From positions 1 to 64,000 of the forward strand of contig NZ_AUAA01000008.1 of assembly GCF_000428485.1 (NCBI RefSeq): a DNA stretch of 64,000 nucleotides, read 5' to 3'. Source of the stretch: Epilithonimonas tenax DSM 16811. GTDB lineage: Bacteria > Bacteroidota > Bacteroidia > Flavobacteriales > Weeksellaceae. A program made the translations under genes and the position numbers. The notes under the pieces were generated by a model. It was not told the origin of the DNA. It searched no databases and saw only the letters and a program-made list of their open reading frames with translations. Below, one piece after another: positions 35,115 through 44,573 of the stretch (its first letter is position 1; each line of letters begins with the position of its first letter).

Positions 35115-35756
35115 ATGAAAAAATTAATCTTAACCTTCGGCCTTTCTTTATTAGGTTTCGCAGCATTTGCTCAAACTGCTTATGAGAAGACAATGACAGA
35201 GAAAATAAGCAAGATAGAAGCTTCCAAAACAACTGAAGAATTAACAGCGCTGGCCAACGATTTTGATAGGATCGGAACCAAAGAAAATGCGCAGTGGTTG
35301 CCTTATTATTATGCCGCTTATGCCACGATACAGAAAGGAAGAGTGCTAATGAGATCTGGAAAAACCACGGAACTGGATCCGGTTGCAGAACAGGCAGAAA
35401 AATACATTGCGAAGGCAGAAACACTGAGCCCGAACAATGCCGAGATCTTCATCCTGAAAAAGATCACCAGTGGATTCAGGATGATGGTAGATCCAATGTC
35501 CCGTTATATGCAGGAATCACCAATTGCTCAGAATGCATTGGCAAAAGCTATAGAACTGGATCCGGAAAATCCTAGGATCACGGTGCTCTTGGCAGAAGAT
35601 GCATATTTCACACCAGAACAATACGGCGGCAGCAAGCCAAAAGGTGTAGAATTATTCAAAAAATCTTTGGAACAATTTGCAGTTTATAAATCGAAAACGG
35701 CCTTGGATCCGAATTGGGGAAAAGCCGAGGCTGAATATTTCATTAGTCAGAAATAA
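35115..35756 (+). CDS. Secreted TPR-like protein
   Basis: The 213-residue protein has a signal peptide (KKLILTFGLSLLGFAAFAQ). The mature part is helical with TPR-like repeats: AEKYIAKAETLSPNNAEIFILK and AKAIELDPENPRITVLLAED are the clearest, each with the usual P near the repeat end. It probably works as a periplasmic scaffold; no enzyme motif is seen. It lies 105 bases after the TonB receptor, with its own -7 element. Confidence 0.78.
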   Translation: MKKLILTFGLSLLGFAAFAQTAYEKTMTEKISKIEASKTTEELTALANDFDRIGTKENAQWLPYYYAAYATIQKGRVLMRSGKTTELDPVAEQAEKYIAKAETLSPNNAEIFILKKITSGFRMMVDPMSRYMQESPIAQNALAKAIELDPENPRITVLLAEDAYFTPEQYGGSKPKGVELFKKSLEQFAVYKSKTALDPNWGKAEAEYFISQK

Positions 35757-35805
35757 AACACAAACATTCACGTTTCATATTGTTCCTTCGTCTTTGGCGA
35801 GGGAA

Positions 35806-35935
35806 TTTTTTTTGGTCCGAACAAGTTGTAGGAAGCAAAAGCATTTTGTGTTTTAGTCTAAACAAGTTGTTTAGAGAAAAAACAACTTGTGATTTGGTCC
35901 AAACAAGTTGCGGGAGACCAAACAACTACAAACAC
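35806..35935 (+). repeat. Threefold imperfect repeat with AACAAGTTG core
   Basis: Three units of about 40 bases each contain GGTCCgAACAAGTTG, AGTCTaAACAAGTTG and GGTCCaAACAAGTTG. The second unit has a TCTAAAC...GTTTAGA hairpin and the third a TTTGGTC...GACCAAA hairpin. They lie just upstream of the prolyl oligopeptidase promoter. The function is unknown. Confidence 0.6.
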
Positions 35936-35948
35936 ACTTGCGACAGAC

Positions 35949-35978
35949 TTTGGAAGTTTTTATTTTTTTGTATTTTTG
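35949..35978 (+). promoter_or_regulatory. Promoter of the prolyl oligopeptidase gene
   Basis: TTTG (35949-35952) and TATTTTTG (35971-35978) are separated by 18 bases, a good match to the Bacteroidota housekeeping promoter TTTG-N17..23-TAnnTTTG. The ATG follows 15 bases later. Confidence 0.65.
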
Positions 35979-35993
35979 AGAAAACCTTTATCA

Positions 35994-38105
35994 ATGAATA
36001 TTAAACTGCTATGTATAACGGCTGGAGTCTTATTTTCAGCCACTATCTATTCTCAAAAAATGAAGTATCCTGAAGCTGAAAAAGATGATCACGTTGACAC
36101 ATATTTTGGTGTTAAAGTTCCAGATCCATATCGTTATTTAGAAAATGATGTTGATGCAACCAAAGTTTGGATTGATGATCAGGTTGAATTCAGTCAAAAT
36201 TATCTTTCAAAAATCCCTTTCAGAGAGCAGATCAAAGATCAACTGAGAACGATCTGGAACTATGAAAAAATCTCCGCGCCGTTCAAAGAAGGCGACTATA
36301 CCTATTTCTATAAAAACAACGGTCTGCAGGCACAATCTGTGATTTACAGAACCGGACCTAAAACCAAAAACATCGAGGTTTTCTTGGATCCAAATCTTTT
36401 CTCAGACAAAGGAACCACCTCGCTTTCCAATCTTTCATTCAACAAAAAAGGAAATCTTGCCGCTTATTCTATCTCCGAAGGCGGAAGTGACTGGAACAAG
36501 ATCATCATCATTGATGCCATTACAAAAAAACAAATCGATGAGACGATTGTGGATGTGAAATTCAGTGGGATCTCGTGGCAGGGCGACGATGGTTTCTATT
36601 ACTCCAGCTACGACAAACCTAAGGAAGGAACCGTTCTTTCCGGAATGACAGACAAACACAAAGTGTATTACCACAAATTAGGCACAAAGCAATCGGAGGA
36701 TCAATTGATCTTCGGAGGTGAAAAAACACCTAGAAGATATCTTTCTGCAGGCGTTTCAGAAGATCAGAGATTCCTGATCATTTCAGGCGCCAATGCGACC
36801 AACGGAAATGAACTTTATATTAAAGATCTGAAGAACGGAGGTGATTTTGTCCAGATCAACAAAGGATTTGACATCAATGCCGATATTGTGGACACGCAAG
36901 GTGATGACCTTTTCATCTTCACAGACAAAGACGCTCCCAATATGCGATTGGTAAAGGTGAACATTCAAAATCCAAGTCCAGAAAACTGGAAAGATGTGAT
37001 CCCGCAAAGTGAAAATGTGTTGGGAATCTCAAACGGTGGCGGTTATTTTTTTGCTACATATATGAAAGATGCGATAGATATTGTTAAGCAATTTGATAAA
37101 ACAGGAAAACTCATCAGAGAAATTTCGCTTCCGGGCAAAGGAAACATTTCGGGATTCAATGGGAAGGAACAAGAGAAAGACCTCTACTATTCTTTCACCA
37201 ATTATATTACACCAGGAACCACTTACAAGTTTAATGTAGATTCCGGAAAATCTGAAGTTTATCAGAAACCAAATGTGAAATTCAATCCCGGAGATTACGT
37301 CTCTGAGCAGGTTTTCTACACCTCAAAAGATGGTACGAAAATTCCAATGATGATCAATTATAAAAAAGGAACGAAACTCAACGGTAAAAACCCAACAATC
37401 CTTTATTCTTACGGCGGCTTCAACATCAGTTTACAGCCTGCATTTTCTGTAGTGAATGCCATCTGGATGGAGAATGGCGGCATCTACGCAGTTCCTAACA
37501 TCCGTGGCGGTGGAGAATATGGAAAGAAGTGGCACGATGCCGGAACAAAACAGCAGAAGAAAAACGTGTTTGAAGACTTCATAGCGGCTGGAGAATATCT
37601 ACAGTCAAAAGGTTACACTTCCAAGGAATTTATGGCGCTTTCTGGCCGTTCCAATGGTGGACTTCTGGTTGGCGCAACAATGACGATGCGTCCGGATCTG
37701 GCAAAAGTAGCTTTCCCCGGTGTTGGTGTTTTGGATATGCTGAGGTATAACAAATTTACGGCTGGTGCAGGCTGGTCTTACGACTACGGAACAGCTGAAG
37801 ACAGCAAAGAAATGTTCGAGTATTTGAAGTCGTATTCGCCGGTTCACCAGGTGAAAGCAGGCACTTGTTATCCATCGACAATGATCATCACCAGTGATCA
37901 CGATGATAGAGTAGTACCGGCGCATTCATTCAAATTCGGGGCAGAATTGCAGGAGAAACAAAGCTGTAACAACCCGATTTTGTTAAGAATCGAGAAAAAT
38001 GCCGGTCACGGCGCAGGACGTTCTACAGAACAAGTGATTGGCGAAAATGCCGATCTCTTAAGTTTTGCCTTGTTCGAAATGGGCATCAAAGCTTTGAAGA
38101 AATAA
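35994..38105 (+). CDS. Prolyl oligopeptidase family serine peptidase
   Basis: The roughly 703-residue S9A peptidase cleaves short peptides after proline. A signal peptide (NIKLLCITAGVLFSATIYSQ) puts it in the periplasm. It has the N-terminal PDPYRYLE segment and a seven-bladed propeller, then the alpha/beta hydrolase domain with GRSNGGLLVGA (nucleophile Ser), an Asp in TSDHDDRVVP and a His in KNAGHGAGR. I placed the start at 35994 because the promoter and signal peptide agree; an ATG at 35889 would add 35 residues translated from the repeat region. A terminator follows. Confidence 0.93.
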   Translation: MNIKLLCITAGVLFSATIYSQKMKYPEAEKDDHVDTYFGVKVPDPYRYLENDVDATKVWIDDQVEFSQNYLSKIPFREQIKDQLRTIWNYEKISAPFKEGDYTYFYKNNGLQAQSVIYRTGPKTKNIEVFLDPNLFSDKGTTSLSNLSFNKKGNLAAYSISEGGSDWNKIIIIDAITKKQIDETIVDVKFSGISWQGDDGFYYSSYDKPKEGTVLSGMTDKHKVYYHKLGTKQSEDQLIFGGEKTPRRYLSAGVSEDQRFLIISGANATNGNELYIKDLKNGGDFVQINKGFDINADIVDTQGDDLFIFTDKDAPNMRLVKVNIQNPSPENWKDVIPQSENVLGISNGGGYFFATYMKDAIDIVKQFDKTGKLIREISLPGKGNISGFNGKEQEKDLYYSFTNYITPGTTYKFNVDSGKSEVYQKPNVKFNPGDYVSEQVFYTSKDGTKIPMMINYKKGTKLNGKNPTILYSYGGFNISLQPAFSVVNAIWMENGGIYAVPNIRGGGEYGKKWHDAGTKQQKKNVFEDFIAAGEYLQSKGYTSKEFMALSGRSNGGLLVGATMTMRPDLAKVAFPGVGVLDMLRYNKFTAGAGWSYDYGTAEDSKEMFEYLKSYSPVHQVKAGTCYPSTMIITSDHDDRVVPAHSFKFGAELQEKQSCNNPILLRIEKNAGHGAGRSTEQVIGENADLLSFALFEMGIKALKK

Positions 38106-38124
38106 TTTAATAAATTTTATAATT

Positions 38125-38155
38125 AAAATCCTGAAATTCGTTTCGGGATTTTTTG
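38125..38155 (+). terminator. Terminator after prolyl oligopeptidase gene
   Basis: AAAATCCTGAAA pairs with TTTCGGGATTTTTT around TTCG, followed by more T. It begins 19 bases after the stop. Confidence 0.85.
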
Positions 38156-38210
38156 TATTTGGAAAACTATTTGATAGATTAAAACGTTATAATTTAAAAC
38201 TCTTTTAACG

Positions 38211-38636
38211 ATGAAAACAAATATTCTAATTTTCGGATCCATTGCTGTTGCTTTGGTATGCTGCAAGAAAAATGAAGACAGCAAAATGATGAAGCAGACC
38301 TATTCCACAGACACGACAATCGTGGACAACAATGGAACAATAGACAGCGCAACCACGACTTCAATGGAAAAAGAAGTGAACGGTAAAAAGACAACGATGG
38401 TTTCCTATCCTTACAAAGCGAGCGACGGAAGCCGTGCAAAAGCCACATTCATAGAGAATGACCAGTCAAAAACCATCACCATAGAAGCAAATAATATGAA
38501 GTATGTTCTGGACTTCAAAAAAGCAACAACAGCCGGTGAACTTTACGAAAGAAACAGTATTTCTGCAGAGACAACAACCGATTCATTATTTATTTCGCAA
38601 GGTGATAATGTCATCCATTTGGGAAAAGTGAAGTAA
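38211..38636 (+). CDS. Small lipoprotein, MliC-like C-terminal domain
   Basis: The 141-residue protein has a signal peptide ending in a lipobox-like ALVCCKK, so it is probably a lipoprotein. After a Thr/Ser/Asp-rich linker, residues about 62-141 (YPYKASDGSRAKATFIEN...AGELYERNSIS...ISQGDNVIHLG) have the layout of MliC-type lysozyme-inhibitor domains, but without the usual Cys pair. That similarity is judged by eye. It is monocistronic with a strong terminator. Confidence 0.65.
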   Translation: MKTNILIFGSIAVALVCCKKNEDSKMMKQTYSTDTTIVDNNGTIDSATTTSMEKEVNGKKTTMVSYPYKASDGSRAKATFIENDQSKTITIEANNMKYVLDFKKATTAGELYERNSISAETTTDSLFISQGDNVIHLGKVK

Positions 38637-38654
38637 CATACTATAAAATTTTAT

Positions 38655-38687
38655 AAAAAACCCGACAATTATTTGCCGGGTTTTTAT
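38655..38687 (+). terminator. Terminator after the MliC-like lipoprotein gene
   Basis: AAAAACCCG and CGGGTTTTT form the stem around a short AT-rich loop, 19 bases after the stop. Confidence 0.85.
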
Positions 38688-38783
38688 GGGATACTTTATT
38701 TTCAAACCAAGTATCTGTAAGAATTTAAGGAAGTCTTTGTATATTTAAGATATAGATGCAAAGCTAATCGCTACTTAAATCAA

Positions 38784-39806
38784 TTATTTTTTGATGAATT
38801 TTCTGGAAACCACCTTGTTATTAACTTTTGCTTTCAGAAAATAAACACCAGATTTAAGCTTACTAACGTCTATTTTTTTACTTAGAGAAGGAAGCTTAAC
38901 TACTTTACCATCTGCAGTATAAATTTCCACAGCATTAAGTACGTATTTTGTTTCTAAATTTATAAAGTCATTTGCCATTGTGGGAAAAATAGTGAAGTCA
39001 TTTTCTTTGACTTCATCTGTAGCCAATGCGTCAAGTGAAATTTTGACAACTTTCCCATTGGAAACCACAGCACAGTATAAATTGTTATTATAGACAGCAA
39101 GCCCATTCGTATAATTTAAACCTGACACAAAGACATCTGCTGCCATATCTGTTTCACCAGCGCCATATTTGTAAATTTCGCCTCTGTAATCTGTTGATAT
39201 GTATAAATTACCAATTGCATCAAATGCAAGATATTGTGGATTTGGAATATTATCAACAAAAGTAGTGATGACTCCAGCGGGAGTTATCTTAACAACTTCA
39301 TTAGCAGTTCCGGCTGTGGCAATATAAATATTTCCGGCTGCATCTTTCGCCATTCCTTTCGGACTTGTAAGGACATAAGGAAGTTCTGTCATACTTACTG
39401 TGGTTTTGTCGTACCGAACAAGCTTTCCGTTTGACTGGGTGAAAAATATAAAATTGGTGCCACTGTCCAAAATTCCAAATGGTGATGTTGCAGGAAATGA
39501 AGTTGATACACCAGTAGAAGGATTGATTTCTTTTATACTAGATAAAGCCTGAAAAGATCCCCATAACTTGTTGTTACTATCTAAAATAATTTGTCTCGGC
39601 TGTCCGTTCATTCCTGTTTTGACTGTGGAGAGTGTTCCAGAGGAGAATTTTTTAATCGCATAATTGCTTTCATCTCCAATAAAAAGGTTTCCTGCGGAAT
39701 CAAAAACGATTCCAGTTGGGTTTCCTGCTCCTGTAACGTAATCTGTAACCGTTTGCGCTTGTACCATACTACAAGCAAACGCCAAAGCGAATAAAGTTTT
39801 TTTCAT
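38784..39806 (-). CDS. T9SS-exported NHL/SMP-30-like beta-propeller protein
   Basis: The 340-residue protein has a signal peptide (KKTLFALAFACSMVQAQ), then repeated propeller blades of the NHL/SMP-30 type (NPTGIVFDSAGNLFIGD, SPKGMAKDAAGNIYIAT, NPQYLAFDAIGNLYIST). It ends with a type A type IX secretion sorting domain (FTIFPTMANDFINLE...LKSGVYFLKAKVNNKVVSRKFIKK). It should be exported through the outer membrane and attached to the surface or released. No catalytic residues can be identified. Confidence 0.83.
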   Translation of the reverse strand: MKKTLFALAFACSMVQAQTVTDYVTGAGNPTGIVFDSAGNLFIGDESNYAIKKFSSGTLSTVKTGMNGQPRQIILDSNNKLWGSFQALSSIKEINPSTGVSTSFPATSPFGILDSGTNFIFFTQSNGKLVRYDKTTVSMTELPYVLTSPKGMAKDAAGNIYIATAGTANEVVKITPAGVITTFVDNIPNPQYLAFDAIGNLYISTDYRGEIYKYGAGETDMAADVFVSGLNYTNGLAVYNNNLYCAVVSNGKVVKISLDALATDEVKENDFTIFPTMANDFINLETKYVLNAVEIYTADGKVVKLPSLSKKIDVSKLKSGVYFLKAKVNNKVVSRKFIKK

Positions 39807-39874
39807 TTTAAAAATTTATGTTTTTTTTTGCAAAAATAAGTATATTGTGTGTTGTTTCCTAATATTACATTACA

Positions 39875-39908
39875 AAAAAAACGCAGTAAAACAATTACTG
39901 CGTTTTTT
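39875..39908 (-). terminator. Terminator after glyQS
   Basis: ACGCAGTAA and TTACTGCGT form a 9-base stem extended by A/T runs on both sides, 18 bases past the glyQS stop on the minus strand. Confidence 0.85.
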
Positions 39909-39926
39909 ATACTGAAGATAGTTAAT

Positions 39927-41468
39927 TTAAATCTTTGCAAGCAAATTCCTAAAACTTGTTTTCTCATCAATAATTCTTCGAAGATCTGCCACAGCAACTC
40001 TCTCCTGTTTCATTGTATCACGATCTCTGATGGTTACAGTATTGTCCACCAAACTGTCGTGATCGATCGTGATACAAAGTGGCGTTCCGATGGCATCTTG
40101 TCTTCTGTAACGTTTTCCGATCGCATCTTTTTCTTCGTAGAACAAGTTGAAATCATACTTCAGGTCATTGAAGATCGTTTCAGCGTATTCTGCCAGACCA
40201 TCTTTTTTCATTAATGGAAGAATCGCTGCTTTTACCGGCGCCAAGGCTGGAGGTAAACTTAGAACAGTTCTTTCAGAGCCATCTTCCAAAACTTCATCCT
40301 TAAGACAAGTGGAGAACAAGGCAAGGAACAATCTGTCCAAACCAACCGAAGTTTCTACCACGTAAGGCACATAATTCTCGTTTCTTTCCGGATCAAAATA
40401 CTGTAATTTTCTACCAGAATGTTTCTCGTGAGCCTTCAAATCAAAGTCAGTTCTGGAATGGATTCCTTCCAATTCTTTGAATCCAAATGGGAAATTAAAC
40501 TCAATATCAGACGCTGCATTCGCATAATGCGCCAATTTCTCGTGATCGTGGAAACGGTAATTTTCAGAACCCAATCCAAGAGCCAAATGCCAGTTAAGAC
40601 GTTTTGTTTTCCATTGTTCGTAGAACTCTAACTCCGTTCCTGGCGCCACAAAATATTGCATTTCCATCTGCTCAAATTCTCTCATTCGGAAGATGAACTG
40701 TCTCGCAACAATCTCATTTCTAAATGCTTTTCCAATCTGCGCAATCCCGAAAGGTAATTTATGTCTTGACGTTTTTTGAACGTTAAGATAATTCACAAAA
40801 ATCCCCTGAGCCGTTTCTGGTCTCAAATAGAGGTCGGTCGCTGTATCAGCAGAAGCACCCAATTTGGTCCCAAACATCAGGTTGAATTGTCTCACTTCCG
40901 TCCAGTTTTTAGAACCAGTATCAGGATCAGCAATTTCCAGTTCCTCGATTAGTGCTTTTACATCAGCTAGGTTTTCTGTCTCCAGAGATTTTGCCAATCT
41001 TGTAAGAATTGCCGCTCTTTTCGCACGATATTCCAGCACTTTTGGATTCGTAGCTTCAAATTCAGCTTTATTGAAAGCGTCACCAAATCGCTTGGCCGCT
41101 TTTTCTATTTCTTTATTTTCTTTATCTTCAATTTTCAGGCAGTAATCTTCTACCAAAACATCCGCGCGGAATCTTTTTTTAGAATCCTTATTGTCAATCA
41201 ATGGATCGTTGAACGCGTCCACGTGTCCGGAAGCTTTCCAGATCGTTGGGTGCATAAAGATGGCAGAGTCGATGCCCACGATGTTTTCGTTCAGCTGAAC
41301 CATCGCTTTCCACCAGTATTGTTTGATGTTGTTTTTCAGTTCCGCACCGTTTTGTCCGTAATCGTAGATCGCCGAAAGTCCGTCATAGATCTCAGAACTT
41401 GGGAAAATAAAACCATATTCCTTCGCGTGAGAAATCACTTTCTTGAAAACATCTTCTTGCTTTGCCAT
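39927..41468 (-). CDS. glyQS: Glycine--tRNA ligase
   Basis: The 513-residue single-chain, class II enzyme charges tRNA-Gly. It has the start KQEDVFKKVISHAKEYGFIFPSSEIYDGLSA, motif 2-like RNEIVARQFIFRMREFEQMEM, YFDPERNENYVPYVVETSVGLDRLFLA, and a C-terminal anticodon-binding domain (PVKAAILPLMKKDGLAEYA). ATG 41468 is chosen because homologues begin there; an in-frame ATG at 41663 would add 65 residues read from a dispersed repeat (copy E). Confidence 0.95.
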   Translation of the reverse strand: MAKQEDVFKKVISHAKEYGFIFPSSEIYDGLSAIYDYGQNGAELKNNIKQYWWKAMVQLNENIVGIDSAIFMHPTIWKASGHVDAFNDPLIDNKDSKKRFRADVLVEDYCLKIEDKENKEIEKAAKRFGDAFNKAEFEATNPKVLEYRAKRAAILTRLAKSLETENLADVKALIEELEIADPDTGSKNWTEVRQFNLMFGTKLGASADTATDLYLRPETAQGIFVNYLNVQKTSRHKLPFGIAQIGKAFRNEIVARQFIFRMREFEQMEMQYFVAPGTELEFYEQWKTKRLNWHLALGLGSENYRFHDHEKLAHYANAASDIEFNFPFGFKELEGIHSRTDFDLKAHEKHSGRKLQYFDPERNENYVPYVVETSVGLDRLFLALFSTCLKDEVLEDGSERTVLSLPPALAPVKAAILPLMKKDGLAEYAETIFNDLKYDFNLFYEEKDAIGKRYRRQDAIGTPLCITIDHDSLVDNTVTIRDRDTMKQERVAVADLRRIIDEKTSFRNLLAKI

Positions 41469-41586
41469 ATTTCGTTTAATTGAAGTGCAAAAATAAGGAA
41501 AATACAGGAAGTTGGAAGCCGGAACACGCAACTTTTTAAAAACCACGGAAAATTTTACATTGATTTGGAATTTAATCAAATCATCA

Positions 41587-41692
41587 GGAGCCGGGAACCT
41601 GCTGTCCGTTGCAATCTTTTTTGCATTACGTTTGTCAGGCTGAGGTTCTCGAAGCCAACGCAAAAAAGGATTTCCACTACCATCAGGGCTAG
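41587..41692. repeat. Dispersed intergenic repeat, copy E
   Basis: It reads ggagccgggaacctgctgtc, cgttgcaatcttttttgc, an inner gtcaggctgaggttctcgaag, then cgcaaaaaaggatttcc and catcagggct. It has the same ends as copy C and the same inner motif as 47481-47502. It lies between glyQS and the anti-sigma-like gene. Confidence 0.65.
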
Positions 41693-41721
41693 TTACGTTT
41701 TCAGTTTTGAAGAACGTTTCC

Positions 41722-42315
41722 TTAATTGTTCAGGTCTTTCTCAATCAATTCCAAAGAGTCAATGACTTTTGAGATTTTCGCATTCTGTTTTTTGATCTGT
41801 CTCGGTCTTAGAAAAAACCACGCAATGGCGAGCCACAAAAATGTTAATCCATAGGCCATTGTTGCTCCTAGTGTGGACATTCTGAGCGCAAATTCATAGA
41901 AATAAAAAGCAAAACCAGCAGTTAATAAAACATAATAAATACTGATTCCCTTGGTCTGCATATAAATTTGCTGATGCTGTAATTTTTTCAGAGAAGCCAA
42001 ATATGCCTGATTGCTGATGGACGGATTGATCTTCCGGATCACATTGATATTCTGAGAATAAAGATAAATGTAAAGTGCTAATGCAATCAGAATCAAAATA
42101 ATTCCTAAACTGGTTGTCAACATTTTAAAATCAATGACACACCATATAAAAATAATTCCGAAAGCAGTACCAAGAAGACAAAACATCTGACAAACTGTTG
42201 CAGCCAATTGTTTTTTTCTGTATTTGTCTGCGGCGGATTTAATCTCTTGGATGTTAGGAATATCTGCACTTTTCTTGTTCCAGATGTCTTGGAAATTAAT
42301 ATGTTTAGTTGGCAT
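41722..42315 (-). CDS. Membrane protein paired with an ECF sigma factor
   Basis: The 197-residue protein has a polar N-terminus of about 35 residues, then four hydrophobic segments (roughly 36-56, 64-88, 124-145, 150-168) and a charged C-terminal tail. Its start overlaps the end of the sigma factor gene by 11 bases, so the two are translationally coupled. An anti-sigma role is likely from this arrangement, but no known anti-sigma domain is recognisable; the cytosolic ends would be the contact surface. Confidence 0.7.
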   Translation of the reverse strand: MPTKHINFQDIWNKKSADIPNIQEIKSAADKYRKKQLAATVCQMFCLLGTAFGIIFIWCVIDFKMLTTSLGIILILIALALYIYLYSQNINVIRKINPSISNQAYLASLKKLQHQQIYMQTKGISIYYVLLTAGFAFYFYEFALRMSTLGATMAYGLTFLWLAIAWFFLRPRQIKKQNAKISKVIDSLELIEKDLNN

Positions 42316-42796
42316 AATTCTTAAATTTTTCAGTTAACTTTTCTTTGATTCTGTGTATTTTGACTCTCACATTGGCTGGCGAGATTCCAACGACTTCAGC
42401 AATGTCTGCCTGCTTCATTTCTTCCAGTTCAAGGGAAATAATGATCCTCTCCAGTTCCGGTAATTCTGAGATGCATTGGTAAAGAAAGTCTGTCATTTTA
42501 TCCTGCTCCAGCTTGTATTCTTTCTCGGAATGATCTTTTATTTGATAAGGCAACTCACTTTTAGGCATTCGCTTTTCAATGTGGATCTGCCTTAGACAAA
42601 TATTGGTCGCAATTCTGTAAATCCAGGTTCCGACTGCAGCTTCCTGCCGGAACTTTGGCAGTTGCCGGAAAACCGCAACAAAGGTTTCCTGACAAAGATC
42701 CTTAGCCAGATCATCGTCATTCACATAACCCATACACAGACGAAAGATCCGTTTCCAGTAATCGTGGTATATTGCTTCGAAGTTTAAAACCTGCAT
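42305..42796 (-). CDS. ECF-type RNA polymerase sigma factor
   Basis: The 163-residue protein has a sigma region 2 (IFRLCMGYVNDDDLAKDLCQETFVAVFRQL, then WIYRIATNICLRQIHIEKR) and a region 4 helix-turn-helix (LPELERIIISLELEEMKQADIAEVVGISPANVRVKIHRI). Region 3 is absent, as is normal for extracytoplasmic-function sigma factors. The signal and target genes are unknown. It is cotranscribed with the membrane protein downstream. Confidence 0.92.
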   Translation of the reverse strand: MQVLNFEAIYHDYWKRIFRLCMGYVNDDDLAKDLCQETFVAVFRQLPKFRQEAAVGTWIYRIATNICLRQIHIEKRMPKSELPYQIKDHSEKEYKLEQDKMTDFLYQCISELPELERIIISLELEEMKQADIAEVVGISPANVRVKIHRIKEKLTEKFKNYAN

Positions 42797-43330
42797 GTCT
42801 GTTTTTAGAATTTAGAGTGTAAGTAACAGAAAATGTTACATATTTAAAACAAAAAAAGCGTCTCAAAATTGACGGACGCGTTTCAAATCATGAAAAGACT
42901 TTGGCAAATGGTTTTTATTTTCAGAAAGCACCGATTGACGAATAGTGATATCCACCATTGGTAAAATTGAAATGGGGTTGTCTGTTATTACGCATCATGC
43001 CGATTTTTAACACCAGGTTCACACTGTTTTTTTTAAACTACCAACCGTTTGATGACCCACAAAGGCGTAAACTTAGCGAAGAATACAAAGGGTTTTCATT
43101 GAGGGCGGATTTGCGGACAATCATTAAATCCAAAAACACAAAAACAAAACGTATTACTTAAAAATAGTTTTCAGGCTAGGAAAACGCTGTGATTTTTCAA
43201 AGTGGATTGCCTTAAAAAAATGGGTGCTTTTAGAATTGATTATGATGTCCTGCTATTTTTCGAAATTTTATTTGATCATTGTGTAATAGGTTATCATTAC
43301 AAAAACTTAAATTTGTAAAACTTTTCTCCG
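42797..43330. other. Intergenic region upstream of the sigma factor and pyrD
   Basis: This 534-base gap between divergent genes has no supported gene. A GCGTC...GACGC hairpin lies at 42852-42883, and a CGCAAAG-type repeat remnant (ccacaaaggcgtaaac) at about 43058. TAAATTTG at 43308-43315 is a possible -7 box for pyrD, 16 bases before its ATG. A 67-codon plus frame at 42958-43161 has no protein-like character. Confidence 0.45.
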
Positions 43331-44338
43331 ATGTACAAACGCATTATTCGCCCCATTCTTTTCAAATTCGATCCAGAAGAAATCCACTACTTTAGCTTTG
43401 CGGCTCTCAGGAATTTTGGTTTTCTGACCAAATTATTTTTACCAAAACCAATGGTTGATAAACGTCTGGAACGGGAAGTTTTCGGACTGAAATTCAAAAA
43501 TCCAGTTGGTCTCGCTGCTGGTTTTGATAAGGACGCCAAGTGCTTCAATGAGCTTTCTGAGCTTGGATTTGGTTTCATAGAAATTGGAACTTTGACACCG
43601 AAACCTCAAGCTGGAAACGATAAAAAAAGATTGTTCCGATTGAAGGAAGATGAGGCAATCATCAACAGAATGGGTTTCAATAATGGCGGCGTGGACGACG
43701 CGATTGAAAGATTAAAGAACAATAAAAACGTTCTCATCGGCGGAAACATTGGCAAGAACAAAGGGACGCCCAACGAAGAAGCCGTCAACGATTACAAAAT
43801 CTGTTTCGAGAAATTGTTTCCGCACGTGGATTATTTTGTCGTGAATGTCAGCTCGCCAAATACACCCAATCTAAGAGAACTTCAGGACAAAAAACCTTTG
43901 ACAGAATTGTTATCAACACTTCAAAAACTCAATCTCAAAAGGCCAAAACAAAAGCCAATTCTTCTGAAAATCGCACCAGATTTGACAGATGAGCAACTTT
44001 TGGATATTATTGATATCGTAAAAGAAACGCAGATTGCAGGCGTCATCGCAACCAATACGACTTTGTCAAGAGAAAATTTGGTCTCAGAGAACAAAACCGA
44101 AACTGGCGGACTGTCCGGAAAACCATTGACAAAACGTTCGACAGAAGTTATCAGATTTCTCTCCGAAGAAAGTGGAAAAGCATTCCCAATTATCGGCGTT
44201 GGCGGAATTCACACCGCAGAAGATGCCATTGAAAAATTAGAAGCTGGCGCGAGTCTTGTTCAGCTCTACACAGGATTCATCTACGAAGGACCGGAATTGA
44301 TTAATGAAATCAATCAGGCAATTCTCAAACAATTATAG
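43331..44338 (+). CDS. pyrD: Dihydroorotate dehydrogenase (quinone), class 2
   Basis: The 335-residue FMN enzyme oxidises dihydroorotate to orotate in pyrimidine synthesis and passes electrons to the quinone pool. It has the class 2 N-terminal membrane-association segment ([22 protein letters not shown]), [35 protein letters not shown] with the catalytic Ser, [10 protein letters not shown], and [12 protein letters not shown]. It is full length. The next gene starts 2 bases after its stop. Confidence 0.95.
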   Translation: MYKRIIRPILFKFDPEEIHYFSFAALRNFGFLTKLFLPKPMVDKRLEREVFGLKFKNPVGLAAGFDKDAKCFNELSELGFGFIEIGTLTPKPQAGNDKKRLFRLKEDEAIINRMGFNNGGVDDAIERLKNNKNVLIGGNIGKNKGTPNEEAVNDYKICFEKLFPHVDYFVVNVSSPNTPNLRELQDKKPLTELLSTLQKLNLKRPKQKPILLKIAPDLTDEQLLDIIDIVKETQIAGVIATNTTLSRENLVSENKTETGGLSGKPLTKRSTEVIRFLSEESGKAFPIIGVGGIHTAEDAIEKLEAGASLVQLYTGFIYEGPELINEINQAILKQL

Positions 44339-44340
44339 GA

Positions 44341-44568
44341 ATGGAATTAATTACACTCAAAATATTCAACACAGAAATAGAAGCGGAAATGCTCAAGATT
44401 TTCTTAGAAACCAACGAAGTTGAAGCTTTTGTCTTCGGCAATATTTTAGCCAATACTTATAATTTATTCAATACAACAAGTGGCGGCGTTCAGCTGAAAG
44501 TTTCAGAAAATGACTTGGAAAAGGCCAATGAACTGATGACCGAATTTTATCATAAAGACAGTCAATAA
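44341..44568 (+). CDS. DUF2007 domain protein
   Basis: The 75-residue protein matches the DUF2007 putative signal-transducing family: LITLKIFNTEIEAEMLKIFLETNEVEAFVFG followed by GGVQLKVSENDLEKANELM. These small cytosolic proteins have no established function. It sits 2 bases after pyrD and shares its terminator. Confidence 0.82.
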   Translation: MELITLKIFNTEIEAEMLKIFLETNEVEAFVFGNILANTYNLFNTTSGGVQLKVSENDLEKANELMTEFYHKDSQ

Positions 44569-44573
44569 AAACA

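Noticed and set aside
35806-35935. AACAAGTTG units as a CRISPR array
   Set aside because: Units are imperfect, only three, and unevenly spaced; no cas genes in the window.
35889-35993. N-terminal extension of the prolyl oligopeptidase
   Set aside because: It covers the promoter and repeat units and would hide the signal peptide.
41469-41663. N-terminal extension of glycyl-tRNA synthetase
   Set aside because: It would be read from dispersed repeat copy E; homologues begin at the ATG at 41468.
42958-43161. 67-codon frame in the gap before pyrD
   Set aside because: Random composition and overlap with a repeat remnant; no similarity that I recognise.
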